A stretch of DNA of 64,000 nt from Nematostella vectensis (lineage: Eukaryota > Cnidaria > Anthozoa > Actiniaria > Edwardsiidae), in NCBI RefSeq assembly GCF_932526225.1, contig NC_064045.1, positions 4,164,498 to 4,228,497 on the forward strand, read 5' to 3'. This document shows positions 54,088 to 64,000 of the stretch, in pieces. The position numbers were made by a program, and so were the translations under genes. The notes under the pieces were generated by a model, which was not told where the DNA came from, searched no databases, and saw nothing but the letters and a program-made list of their open reading frames with translations. Every line of letters starts with the position of its first letter. Within the stretch, counting starts at the first letter, position 1.

Positions 54088-54624
54088 GTGTCTGTGATGC
54101 TCAGATATAATGGCAACAAGGGAGTGTTGCCTCACTAGCCTGCATGTGCTTTGGCTATCAGCCATGTTGTTATAAAACTCACATGTTTAAGTTGCACTGT
54201 GAACTAAGTCGTTTCGTTTTTTCATGAAGCCTCTTTAATTGCATCATAATTTATATACATATTATATTGCATATTACATATTTAGATTAAATGTCCAATC
54301 AATGTTTTTTTAGTGTTGAAAAGAATTGTTAAGCAGCATTCTCTCTGCAACTTTGAAAAATGTAGTAAGTTTGTTGGCAGATTTTTACAGGGACAATTTT
54401 TCAATAATTCTCATTCCATTTTTTGAGCATCTTTTTGGCAACTTTTGCAATTTTTGGAGCAACTTTTGGCAACTTTTTTGTATTTTTGAGCATCTTTTTA
54501 AGAAATTTGGAGCATCTTTGGGACAGCCTTACTCTCCCCCCCGTCCGTTTCCCTTGAGCCACTACGCAGACTAACATTTAGTATTTACCCAACGACAAGA
54601 CACAAGAAGAAGTGGTGTGTCAAC

Positions 54625-55053
54625 ATGTTTGAAAACTGGTGTGCTAACAGAGTGAACAAAATAACCGCAAAGGAGTCAACAATCTTTTATATAAGACTAT
54701 CCGATCTTGAAAACCTCGACAACGCATGGGAATCTATGTCGGCTCCTTCCCTTACTTTCTGGATCGGAAAATTCATCCAAGAAGTTGCAGATAAACAAGG
54801 TATTTTTTTATTTATTTCATTTTGTACCACTTTGTGTTGCTCGAGTAAACTACTCGAATCAGCGATTTGGGTTACGGTAGCGCTCTAAAACAGCACCGTT
54901 ATTACATGGCATTTAAAAACACAGAACATTAAAGCGATGTTAAGTTGCAATGCTAATTGGAAATTAATTTGTTTTCATTTTAAGGTAACCGATACCCCGC
55001 TCGAACTTTATACCAGATCTTGGCTGGTCTTATGATGCACCCAATGGCCCTGT
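54625..55053 (+). pseudogene. Crypton-like tyrosine-recombinase N-terminal fragment, two exons
   Basis: The exons 54625-54799 and 54985-55053 join in phase (G|GT). They read WCANRVNKITAKESTIFYIR, PSLTFWIGKFIQEVADKQ, then GNRYPARTLYQILAGLM and a TAA. The FW..KF..EV....G..YP..TLYQI pattern is the SAM-like N-terminal domain of Crypton/KIAA1958-type recombinase relatives. No catalytic recombinase domain follows. The second exon acceptor is TTTTAAG. A decayed or domesticated fragment; family call is from memory. Confidence 0.6.
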
Positions 55054-55188
55054 AAACATAAGTGGTAGCTGCAATATTACTATTATTTACTTCTAGTTGT
55101 AGGTTCTATAACCTACCTATTGTAACTTGATCAATTATTAAGGTGAGGACAAAATAAAGTGCTGTTTGTGAGTAGTGAATTAAGTCCG

Positions 55189-55282
55189 AGGACTGGAACA
55201 AAATTAATTCAGTTCAGTTCAGTTCAATTCAGACTGGGACTGGATTGTTGTCCCTGAACTGAATTAATTTTGTTCCAGTCCT
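55189..55282. repeat. Perfect foldback, ~29-bp arms
   Basis: AGGACTGGAACAAAATTAAT (continuing TCAGTTCAG) faces its inverted copy at 55254-55282 around a GTTCAGTTCAATTCAG spacer. Possibly a small MITE; no target duplication seen. Confidence 0.75.
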
Positions 55283-55479
55283 AGTACTTCACCCCCAGCT
55301 CTTCGCTGCTAAATTCAATACCCTCCCCGTCTTTAAGACACTGGACTAGACCAGGTTTCAAGTATTATCATGTAACCAAATTTAAGTAATTTGGTTTGCT
55401 GGCGTCCTGCTGAATAATTATTGAGGATGAGAACAGTATTTTGAGGCCTGGTTCGGCACTGCCTTCAAAGAGGCTGTTT

Positions 55480-55745
55480 CGCCGATTCTGGTAATCTCGT
55501 CAAAAACCTAACGCTCAATTTTGTGTCAGTCTCAAATAAGTTCAAAAATTTTGTTCGACTTTTTATGTGCTAATAAATTATTGCGTGCTAATACTAATTA
55601 TTCAACAATTTTCAAATATGTGCACTCCCATACATTGGGTCGTCTTTTGTAAAAATCTAGAGCAATCGCATTAACATTGACGGTTCTGAGCGAAATTGAC
55701 AACTCGCTCTCTTTATGATCTGTTAACGCGCGAGTGACCTATCGC
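55480..55745. repeat. Dispersed repeat, partner of 46340-46640
   Basis: Same ordered words as the copy in GST intron 1, with about 80% similarity by eye. Both end at a GTTAACGCGCGAG-like word. Confidence 0.8.
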
Positions 55746-57059
55746 TTGTCTTCTTTACGCCTGCAACAACTTGAGTCTTTCTATAGTTCCCCATTAGGGC
55801 CTGTTTACATGGAGATGGAAAACAACAATCAATCATAAATCTGTGTTTACAACACACAATTCTCTTCCAATTCCCTTTTAATGAAAAAGATACATCCAGA
55901 ACTTAATACCATTATATTCACACCGATATTGTGGTTATTAAGACAGGTATTTCACAAATAAAAGATTTCAAGTCTCCATAATGAAGTAAATCTTATTCCG
56001 GTGACAAGGGTTTTTTGAGTGACATGATTTCTGAACATTTGCGTGAAGAATTGAAGTTCATTCATCATCTAAAAATATTGTAAATCAAAGAAAAATAAAG
56101 GCCTTCTTGTATTTAAATACATAACATAGACTGAGAATGCCTAAGTTTTTCATCTCACCGTATTGAAAAGAAAAAGAACTTTTTAGGAGTCAGCCTAATG
56201 CATCTTGAATGAACTCCAAACTCGCTGTTTCCCCGACGTCTTCCCGTTCAATATTTAAATAACATTTAGATAACTTAACATTAGATAACTTAACAGATAC
56301 CAGGACACCATCCTACATGTAGAATTGTAATCATTAGCTATGAGAAGCAGCTAAAAGGATAAAAACAGGTAGCGAACGAAGTCAAGAAGTGCAGAGGGAA
56401 AAAAATTGGGAAAAAGGAACTATAGCTCGCGAGGTGCCCATAGCCGTATATCATTCACATTTTGTTCTTGTAAATAAAAAAACGGCTTTTTGTTGGGCTC
56501 TCGTGCACGAAAATTATCAAAATGAATCACCCAATTCTAGGCTAACCTTTATCTTTACATTTTGTCTATTTTGCCATTTCTGTATTTGTGTGGATTGTGG
56601 CATTTATTTTGGAAGAATCAGACCGTTTTGTTTCTTGCAATATTGATTTGTTTACCGACACGCGTGCGAAAGCCCTTTGGAGATTGTTGGTTTGTTAACC
56701 TGCTGCATTGCGAAGTTAAAACCTATTTTATAGATCAATAAAGAGCAAAAAGGAAGGGATGTGATATGTTATTCAGTAAATATTTTTTATTTATTCTCAA
56801 ATGAAAAAAACTCGTACCAGACGACAGAATTTTTGAGTGATACGGGACTATGCCCGCTGCTACGGAACTACTCCCACTATGTGCAAACAGAAAATACCAT
56901 ATAAATCAATAAAACTTGAAAATTTGTTGTCTTTTCTGTGCATATTATATGCATAAGTAAATTTTTAGTCGTCTTAGAAAAAATCATGCGCACTGGACCC
57001 AATCAATTTTAATACGAAGTGATACGGAACTGGTTATCTTACTGTATTTATGTTTATGC
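55746..57059. other. Intergenic, no gene recognised
   Basis: A/T-rich DNA. The ORF at 56389-56646 is rich in F/C/W and without a family match. No inverted-end element or RNA gene that I can support. Confidence 0.55.
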
Positions 57060-57325
57060 CTGGTTAACAGAGGCTCCGTGCTTCACTTTAAAGAGCCGTG
57101 GAGCGGCGACAATAACTTGAGGCTTCGCGGCTGTGAAGCTCAGGCGCGTATCCTCGATTGGCTAAAGGGGGAGGGGGGGTGCAGTCATAGATATCATATG
57201 GAAAAAGCATGGTATTTAAAGATTCCTCTATAAGAAATGACGCACCTTTTGATCGCCAAAGGGAGTGCACGCGCACCCCCCTGTGTACGCGCCTGAAGCT
57301 TGGAGCCTCTGGTACCCAGGGTATT
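57060..57325. repeat. Foldback element with AGAGGCTCC arms
   Basis: The left arm AGAGGCTCCGTGCTTCA and CAGGCGCGTA face TACGCGCCTGAAGC and GGAGCCTCT on the right. The interior (TAGATATCATATGGAAAAAG, AAGAAATG) resembles 36900-36960 in IRE1 intron 22, so the family is dispersed. Confidence 0.6.
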
Positions 57326-57894
57326 GTTTCGACATTTAGCCTACCTTTTATGTTTGGGATCCTACCACTAAAACATGATCCAGATCAGGGCTGTTTTTAG
57401 TTGTTGATCCCGGGACAGCTCATGCGTGTGTGTCGATTTTGGTTCCTTATTCGCAGGGGGGAGGAGAGGGGGGTACTAACATGATATCTTTTTTTCGTTC
57501 TCACGTCCTCCCGACATATATCAAATAAAGTCTTTATTTCATATTCCAACGCAATTTAAAAAGTAGATAGAACGAAGAATTTCAAAATCTGGCTCTTTCC
57601 TTTGATTTTGTTTGTTGCGATAGGCAAGATAAATCGCAAGGAGAGATCTTTGCGTTATAATTGTTACACTTCTATACACTTCTTGGACTCTTGTTTTTTT
57701 CGTGTAAATTAGTGAAAAATGTTATACATGCGAGGTGTAAAAACTTTCGAACTTTGAAGAGCTCTTGTCAGTCCCACCTTTGTTAATGTTTTCATCAAGA
57801 AGGCATATATAATTGGCTAAAATCTCGATATAACCATCTAAAAACAAAGTTTAATACTTTATTTACCAAATTCAATCGAAAATATCTCTTTGTG

Positions 57895-58080
57895 AGGGGG
57901 GCGTAAGGGGGGTGCGAAAAACGCACAGAAAAACACCAAAAACCGCAAAAACGTCAAAATAAGCCAATAACCGTAAACTGCGCAATCTAGAGAAACCGCA
58001 ATACCGCGAAGTAAAATACGAAAAACCGCGCCAGATTTAAGGCAAAACCGCATCACCGAAAACCCTTACGCCACCCTCCA
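57895..58080. repeat. Foldback element with GGCGTAAGGG ends and AAACCGC-rich interior
   Basis: GGGGGGCGTAAGGGG faces CCCTTACGCCACCC across about 180 bp. The interior repeats AAAACCGC-like words with no coding content. Confidence 0.6.
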
Positions 58081-59917
58081 TTGGCTCCCCCAAATCCGCC
58101 GATGGAAATGGATGCCTTTTCACACTTGGTACTTTGCTAGGATGACACAATGACGGCTGACAGAGTCTTTTTAATGGCCGGTTTCTTATTTTTGGGTAAA
58201 AGATAAATTTCCCAATAAACCTTCACAAAGTGTCCGACTCCAACTTTGTTGAGTTATACTAACTAATGTCCTGAGAGCTCTTGCCATAATAGTACGTCTT
58301 CAACCAAAACGTTTTAACATTCGACAATCCGGCATTCTAAAATAATCCTAACTATGATGCTTTGCATTGAGGTGTATTTTTCATTCTAACGCTACTAGAT
58401 ATATTTAGGCACTGCCTAAAAGCGGAGCCCCCTGTTTCACTTTTAACGCATTTTATGAGTCATCAACCACCCCCCCCCCCCCCCCCCCCCCGGTGTATGG
58501 AATCCGGTTAATGGAACGTTTATACTAACTAATTACTAAGTGAGCTGAGACACGTGAGTGCATTCTACCGTATTGATTCACACGCACACGAACCATCAAG
58601 GGTATAGCTTTATTCGACATTACAGCAAGCATCATTACATAAAAGGAGCATCCTGTGACTGTGTTGTGGGTTGTTTGAAGATTTGCCGTGAGTATTAATG
58701 AACGCACAATACCTCACAACAGTTACTTGCAAAAGTATTTATCTAAGGCATATTAATTAATAGTTTTCGGGTAAACTGTATATATTGTGTGTTATAGTAC
58801 GTTTTATTATCTGAAAAACGAACATAATATGGTAACACATTTAGCCGAATAAAATACATTAAGCTATGAGGGTACTTTATTTAAATATATGTAAGTATGC
58901 ATATTTCACTCGATATAGCTCGTGTCGATGCTACAGTAAAACTTGCATCCCAGATAATAATTAATCACTGAAAGAAAATAGAACAAGTCAGTGGGTCTTT
59001 ATAACATCTACATCGGGAAGATGAAGGATAAACCTAGGGGAAGTGGAGACTAGTGAAATTCTAGAGGAGTAATATCTAGGCATTAGCATAAATCTAGGTA
59101 ATGTGAGGTCACGCGCGCCCTAAATTATTGTATTTTAAAATGGCGGCCGCAAGAGCAAGGAAAATACGCTGGATTGTATAGGAATTTCACTTTATCCATG
59201 AAATATATCAATATCAACATGTCGTGCACATTTTGCCGACCATTAAATCGAAAGAACAGTTTATTAAGATTGCAATCAAGTTGTTTTTAACATAAAAGAA
59301 CAACATTTGGTTCGGTCAAAATCGCTATGTTTTCGGCCGATAAATCTCGCACACTTTCCATACAAAACCATAAAGAACTATTGAAATTCCAGCAAAATGG
59401 TGACACAATTTACCTGTGAGAATTTCCGAGGTGCCGGCCCCTGAATTTCTTCTTCAATGTCTGAACTTTCAGATAGCGATTAACATGGCTCGAACGAAAG
59501 TAAAAAAAGTTCGGTCAAAATTAACTTCAAAAGGTCGAATTAAATCCGTCAAGAAATACATTTCAAAAAGCTACACCGCCACGTTGTCACAAACTCTTCG
59601 ACTTGAATGTGCACGAACGAACCAAAATGATTTAATTTATTCCCTATTTTAAAGCAAAATAGTTTGCAGGTTTCCAAAATAGTCTTAAACTAAAGTTATT
59701 CGTTGATTACCTATATATATCTTGAAGAACACATTTCTTGAAAGTAGACGGAGATCTATGTTTGTGTTGATTTTGCAATAAATATGAAAGCCAGGAATAG
59801 CATAATAATTTGATGGCATGACAACATACAAAAGAATAACAGCATATAGGGTACAGCTTTCTCAATATCAAAAATGTATCACTCTAGAGAAATTTTACAT
59901 ACTCTCTAGCAAAGTCA
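58081..59917. other. Intergenic, no gene recognised
   Basis: Holds a long poly-C run at about 58468-58492 and otherwise A/T-rich DNA. The ORF at 59416-59652 is basic (ARTKVKKVRSKLTSKGR) without a recognised domain. Confidence 0.5.
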
Positions 59918-60179
59918 TTGGAAACTCAGGGATCTTTATATTGCAAGAGTAAAAACTCACGGAAATCCAAACGTGGAGTTTCTGCCACTTTCAGACAATG
60001 GAAATTCAGGAAGGTCTTTAGGAAAAAGAATCATACAATACAAATGGCTATTTTTATCCTCTATACTGTTTGTAATAGTGGTAAATCTTATGATTACATC
60101 ATATGCTCAAAAGGGATACAATTGGGTGGTTCCCAACGACACTGTCACTTTACGGGACTCAGTGCTGCTTCTAATCCCC

Positions 60180-60260
60180 ATCACCATCCCCATCATGATC
60201 ATTATTATCATTATCATTATTATTATCATTATTATTATTATCATTATTATTATCATCATT

Positions 60261-60295
<35 letters not shown>

Positions 60296-60360
60296 CATTA
60301 TTATCATCATCATCATCATCATTAGCATTAGCATTATCACTATCATTATTATTATTATGA
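60180..60360. repeat. ATT/ATC trinucleotide microsatellite
   Basis: Runs of ATTATT and ATCATT. Open frames of poly-Ile on + and Asn/Asp or Met/Ile on - are artefacts. Confidence 0.97.
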
Positions 60361-60391
60361 CCCTCATCAGCATGTCCTCTGCTCGTACGCA

Positions 60392-60424
60392 TAAGTGGCC
60401 CTTCATGTGATGAAGGGCCACTTA
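60392..60424. repeat. 15-bp perfect hairpin
   Basis: TAAGTGGCCCTTCAT and its reverse complement are separated by three bases. It lies between the microsatellite and the next MITE. No T-run follows, so it is not a typical Pol III end. Confidence 0.8.
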
Positions 60425-60430
60425 CATTTG

Positions 60431-60722
60431 ATGCCGTTGGACAATTAGGTACGCTCGGCTGAACACGGAGCGAAGCAAACAGCTTATAGCGCGAGGCTGT
60501 CACCGGCGCATTCGATACGGATTTCATAATTTTTCGTGGTCTAAAATTCAGAACTATCAGTTTTCGAAGCAAGGTAAGTAATCTGTTATCTCTTACTTTT
60601 GTTTAATTTATATAACAGATTACTATGCGCCGATGGCAGCCTTGCAGACTTTCCACCTCGCAGGCTAATAATAGTTTGCTTCGCTCCGTGTTCAGCCGAG
60701 CGTACCTAATTGTCCAACGGCG
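60431..60722. mobile_element. MITE with 48-bp perfect terminal inverted repeats
   Basis: The arm starts GCCGTTGGACAATTAGGTAC and continues GCTCGGCTGAACACGGAGCG AAGCAAAC; the right arm ends with its exact inverse. No mismatch over 48 bp. I cannot define a target duplication. The interior of about 195 bp is noncoding. Confidence 0.85.
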
Positions 60723-61206
60723 CCGGTCAAGGATTCAAATCGCTGCTTACTCGTTTTAAAAAATGGCTAGCGGCCAGGGAAAATGATTTAGCTCGGATGT
60801 TTTGCCACATATCGAATGTAAGTGTACCCTGGCATAGGTCTGCGAGATAAAAATATTTCGTTTTTGTATTTTCCTCGCGAATTTCGACGGTATTCGAGTT
60901 CTACCGAAAATGGCGCCTCCAACCTTGTTTCTTTCTTTAGTAGGGGGAGAGAAGTCATATATTCATTTACGAAAACCCCCCAAAATCGTATATTACACAT
61001 AAATATAACAAAAACAAGGCATGTTCTAAGTTTTAAGGCAATTTTATTGGCAATGTTTAACAAAAAATCGCTACTTCAATCCACTCGTTTTACCTCTAAG
61101 AATAACTGCCGATTCCAAGCTACCAACAAGCTTCGAAACCATTGCCTGGGCTACCTGTGATAATACTGTTCTCTGTCTCATCGCAAGACATCATTCCATT
61201 TGGCGT

Positions 61207-61458
61207 TTAAGCCGCATTATCACCAGTTTACTTCCGGAGGTCCGACGGAAACCTCAACCGTTAAAAGACAAAAGAATCTATTAGAATCCGCAATATTTAA
61301 CAGGCCATCCGCTCTAAATTATCAATCACATCCTCAAAGAAACCTCCAATAGACGAACTGCTTTCAATATTTGAAATATTTTTCGCGTTTTCCGTTAAAA
61401 ATCATCGGATATTGTTACGTAATCAACCGGAAGTAAACTGGTGACAATGCGGCTTTAA
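61207..61458. mobile_element. TTAA MITE, copy F
   Basis: The best preserved copy: TTAA-GCCGCATTATCACCAG on the left, CTGGTGACAATGCGGCT-TTAA on the right, about 252 bp. It lies just upstream of the ABCC gene. Confidence 0.88.
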
Positions 61459-61577
61459 CCTGTTTTACGCTTCTCTCCCCAGGCAGCCAAACATATATCC
61501 AGAAGTTGTTGGAGTACCTAAAAGACTAGGAGCTGTGACTAGTAGTGTTGGCCTGCCCCCATGATTTGAATGCTGAG

Positions 61578-63636
61578 ATGTCTGAAAACACTACTTGTCC
61601 AGGGTTTTTCTCCCGGCTGATGTTCTCATGGCTCAGTCAGGCTATAGATAAGGGGAACGAGCGACAATTAGACATTATTGACTTGCCCGTATTGGACGGT
61701 GTGGACTATCAATGCGAGAATTTAACCAAGAGACTTGAACACTGTTGGCAGAGTGAAAAAGCTAGCGCCAAAATTCACCAGAGGAAGACAAGTATATGGA
61801 ACGCCGTATTTCGTTTGTTTCCACTTCGGGAGTTCGAGCCAATAATTTTGCTCCAGTTTTTGTATTCGATTTCGCTGTGTGCAGTTCCATTCTTGCTGTA
61901 CTGCTTGTTGTTGGAGTTGTCCCTTCCTTTGCCTAGTAAGACTACAGCCTCGCTCTTGGTGGTAGGAATGTGTGTTACTGCTTGGATGAGAACGGTGTTC
62001 ATTTGCCATAGAGACGCACTGACAAATCGACTTACAATCAGAACCATGTCAGCAATTTCAGGGATGGTGTATAGAAAGGTAGGAGAAAATATTGTTTTAC
62101 TCAACACATTGACCCCTCAACCGGCCAGTACCGGCTTTGAGAAGTAACCTCGACCAAAAAAGTTTATAAAGGTACTAGATAACACACAGACTAGGCACAC
62201 TAGTATCGTGGGTAACATGAACAACGGTAACAAGCGTACTAAGGTTCTATATAACACACAGACTAGGCACACTAGTGGCGTGGGTAACATGAACAACGGT
62301 AACAAGCGTACTAAGGTTCTATGTAACACACAGACTAGGCACACTAGTGGCGTGGGTAACATGAACAACGGTAACAAGCGTACTAAGGTTCTAGATAACA
62401 CACAGACTAGGCACACTAGTGGCGTGGCTAACATGAACAACGGTAACAAGCGTACTAAGGTTCTATGTAACACACAGACTAGGCACACTAGTGGCGTGGG
62501 TAACATGAACAACGGTAACAAGCGTACTAAGGTTCTAGATAACACACAGACTAGGCACACTAGTGGCTCGTGTAACATGAACAACGGTAACAAGCGTACT
62601 AAGGTTCTAGATAACACACAGACTAGGCACACTAGTGGCGTGGGTAACATGAACAACGGTAACAAGCGTACTATGTTTTTTTTTTTAAAAAAACAGACGG
62701 TCTTTGTCACATAAATCGATTTCAGGTCATTAAGACCCAGAATACCAGTGTAAATTTTAGAATCATTTTGGTTTCAAAAAAGAAAAGTATTTAGGAGAGC
62801 TGTGGAGATTCGTTAGGAAATTATTTTCCAGGCAAAGCCAAACAAGAAAAAATCCCCATGAATCCACCTTTGCTTGCAAATATCCATAAGCACAGCACTC
62901 AATTCTGTCCCAATAAACTTAATGCTTGCAAATATCCATAAGCACATCACTCAATTATGTCCCAATAAACTTAATGATGTCCTAGGACGCTCTAGCTCCC
63001 AATATGCTCATAGCATAAAAATCAAGCAACCATCAACTTGTGCTGGAATTAGCACAGCGAGGGATTAGAGATAGGACCGCAAAGCTCTGTTGGAAAGCAT
63101 AGATACCGCTGACTAGGTGCAGCGGTTGTTTGACTTTGACGGGCGGTAAAAACTCAAAATAGGGTGAAAAGGTGTCTGTTTTTTGGTCCGTTTTTTTTTT
63201 AAATTCAGCCTGTCCTGAACCTACCTGAATTCAACCTCAGACTTCAGTCATGCAGACTCAGTAGTTAGAAATTTTCCTGTGACTTAAATGTTGTTCAATT
63301 GTATTAATTTAAGGGCCATTTGTATTGTATCTTTTGATATTCGGCGCTAGCCTCAATAAAATGTTTTATCATCATCATCATTATCGTCGTCGTCATTATT
63401 ATTATTATTATTTGTTCTCTTAGATGATTCGCCGGAGCAGCCGACACGTCACTTCCGGTCACGTGGCAACTCTGTTTGGCACCGACATCGAGTCGTTCAA
63501 GGAGGGGTTTTCTCACCTTCCAGCAGTGATTGGAGCGCCTGTTTGCATGTTGATGATTATTTCGGTCTTGGTATGGGTTGCAGGTTGGCCGGCGATGATG
63601 GGTGTGATCGCAACAGCGGTTTTTATTATTTTACAA
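61578..63636 (+). CDS. ABCC (MRP-type) transporter, 5' part, runs off the window
   Basis: Two exons are seen, 61578-62078 and 63424-63636, joined in phase 0 with GT-AG ends. The first starts MSENTTCPGFFSRLMFSWLS, the short cytosolic leader of MRP4-like transporters that lack TMD0, followed by LDIIDLPVLD. Two membrane spans follow (LLQFLYSISLCAVPFLLYCL, ASLLVVGMCVTAW). Exon 2 continues HVTSGHVATLFGTDIESFKE, the conserved ABCC cytosolic loop, then two more spans. No nucleotide-binding domain is in the window. ABCC exporters pump organic anions and conjugates using ATP. The start is the first ATG; ACCTGTTTTACGC... CCCCAG at about 61488 may be the acceptor of a 5' UTR exon. Confidence 0.92.
62165..62680. 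repeat. Minisatellite, 72-bp unit, open in frame on both strands
   Basis: About seven units of ATGAACAACGGTAACAAGCG, then TACTAAGGTTCTATATAACA and CACAGACTAGGCACACTAGT, GGCGTGGGTAAC. The unit is exactly 24 codons, so the + strand encodes repeats starting MNNGNKRTKVL and the - strand repeats of RTLVRLLPLFML. It lies in ABCC intron 1. Confidence 0.95.
62870..62977. repeat. Tandem duplication of ~54 bp
   Basis: TGCTTGCAAATATCCATAAG, CACAGCACTCAATTCTGTCC and CAATAAACTTAATG occur twice in a row in ABCC intron 1. Confidence 0.9.
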
Positions 63637-63659
63637 GTGAGTTAAGCAGCCAGTTGTTG

Positions 63660-64000
63660 TGTTTCACTGTACTTGCACTCCGTGTCGTGACGTGCTGTGT
63701 CGTGCTGTACTGTGTCGTGCTGTGCTGTGTCGTGCTGTGTCTTGCTGTGCCGTGCTGTGCCATGTTGTGTCGTGCTGTGTCGTGTCGTGCTGTGCCGTGT
63801 GTCGTGCTGTGTAGTGCTGTACTGTGTCTTGCTGTACTGTGTGGTGCTGTGTCGTGTCGTGTCCTGTCGTGCTGTGCTGTGCCGCGCTGTGCTGTGTCGT
63901 GCTGTGCCGCGCTGTGCTGTGTCGTGCTGTACTGTGTCGTGCTGTGCTGTGCCGCGCTGTGCTGTGTCGTGCTGTGTCGTGCTGTACTGTGTCGTGCTGT
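63660..64000. repeat. GTGCTGTGTC pentamer-type minisatellite
   Basis: Repeats of GTGCT, GTGTC and GTACT run to the window end, in ABCC intron 2. Confidence 0.95.

Larger units (their letters stand above)
50683..54531 (+). mobile_element. hAT-superfamily DNA transposon, 3.85 kb, with nested insertions
   Basis: The terminal inverted repeats TAGGGCTGTCCCAAAGATGC… (left) and …GCATCTTTGGGACAGCCTTA (right) span 22 bp with one mismatch. An 8-bp target duplication CTCTCCCC is exact (50675-50682 and 54532-54539), and the joined flanks match the uninterrupted source block near 39650. Sub-terminal regions are rich in GGCAACTTTT and GAGCATCTTTT words. Inside are a MITE, a LINE and a broken transposase. 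8 bp and the transposase both indicate hAT. Confidence 0.93.
48358..54585. repeat. Segmental duplication, copy block (interrupted)
   Basis: The block matches 38176-39715: IRE1 3' UTR words (GGAACGTTTGATC, TCTACGGAGAAGCTGCAA), the ACTCGTCTGGAAGGGGCTTT segment, the GST last exon, and CTTGAGCC(A/G)CTAC at the right end. It has grown by inserts: about 49090-49415, a solo LTR at 49615-50091, a small G/C insert near 50580-50660, and a hAT element at 50683-54531. Confidence 0.88.

Noticed and set aside
59918..60572. Long poly-Ile, poly-His/Tyr and Asn/Asp ORFs
   Set aside because: Products of the ATT/ATC microsatellite in different frames.

Overview
The window is nuclear DNA of an intron-rich animal. 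Five gene families recognisable by eye (IRE1, TEX2, RNPS1, omega-class GST, ABCC) have GT-AG introns with consistent phases, and intergenic and intronic DNA is full of MITEs, minisatellites, LINE, Gypsy, hAT and Crypton-like debris. A plant/bacterial-style LOG enzyme beside conserved metazoan genes suggests an early-branching animal. A cnidarian, perhaps an anthozoan, is my inference; nothing here proves it.

Layout. 1-6.7 kb: tandem LOG-family genes on +, the first cut by the window edge (visible exons 884-2551), the second complete (3222-6419). 7.4-10.8 kb: RNPS1 on -, with a start codon apparently split by its first intron. 8.8-11.7 kb also holds a 107-bp satellite, a 730-bp transposon inserted in it, and a CpG-rich satellite of about 185 bp upstream of RNPS1. 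12.6-18.0 kb: TEX2 on -, rebuilt from four exons to a complete protein of 1000 residues. 18.0-18.85 kb: a shared divergent upstream region with a decayed tRNA-Val and a palindromic TGACGTCA site. 18.85-38.17 kb: IRE1 on +, 24 exons and 895 residues in perfect phase, with signal peptide, luminal domain, TM, kinase and KEN RNase; its introns carry five large tandem arrays and several MITEs. 39.2-47.9 kb: omega-class GST on -, five coding exons found, with a decayed Ty3/Gypsy element in the first intron. 48.4-54.6 kb: a segmental duplicate of the IRE1 3' flank plus the last GST exon, broken by a solo LTR and by a hAT element that itself contains a MITE and a 5'-truncated LINE. 54.6-55.05 kb: a two-exon Crypton-like fragment. 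55-61.2 kb: no recognised gene, several foldback elements. 61.6 kb to the end: 5' part of an ABCC transporter on +, running off the window.

Functional links. IRE1 and TEX2 both act in the ER membrane and are head-to-head across about 860 bp, so co-regulation is possible but unproven. The other genes look unrelated neighbours.

Exons were joined by hand from splice motifs, reading phase and remembered family sequence; no alignment was run. Repeat edges given to the base are read from target-site duplications or inverted repeats; others are approximate.
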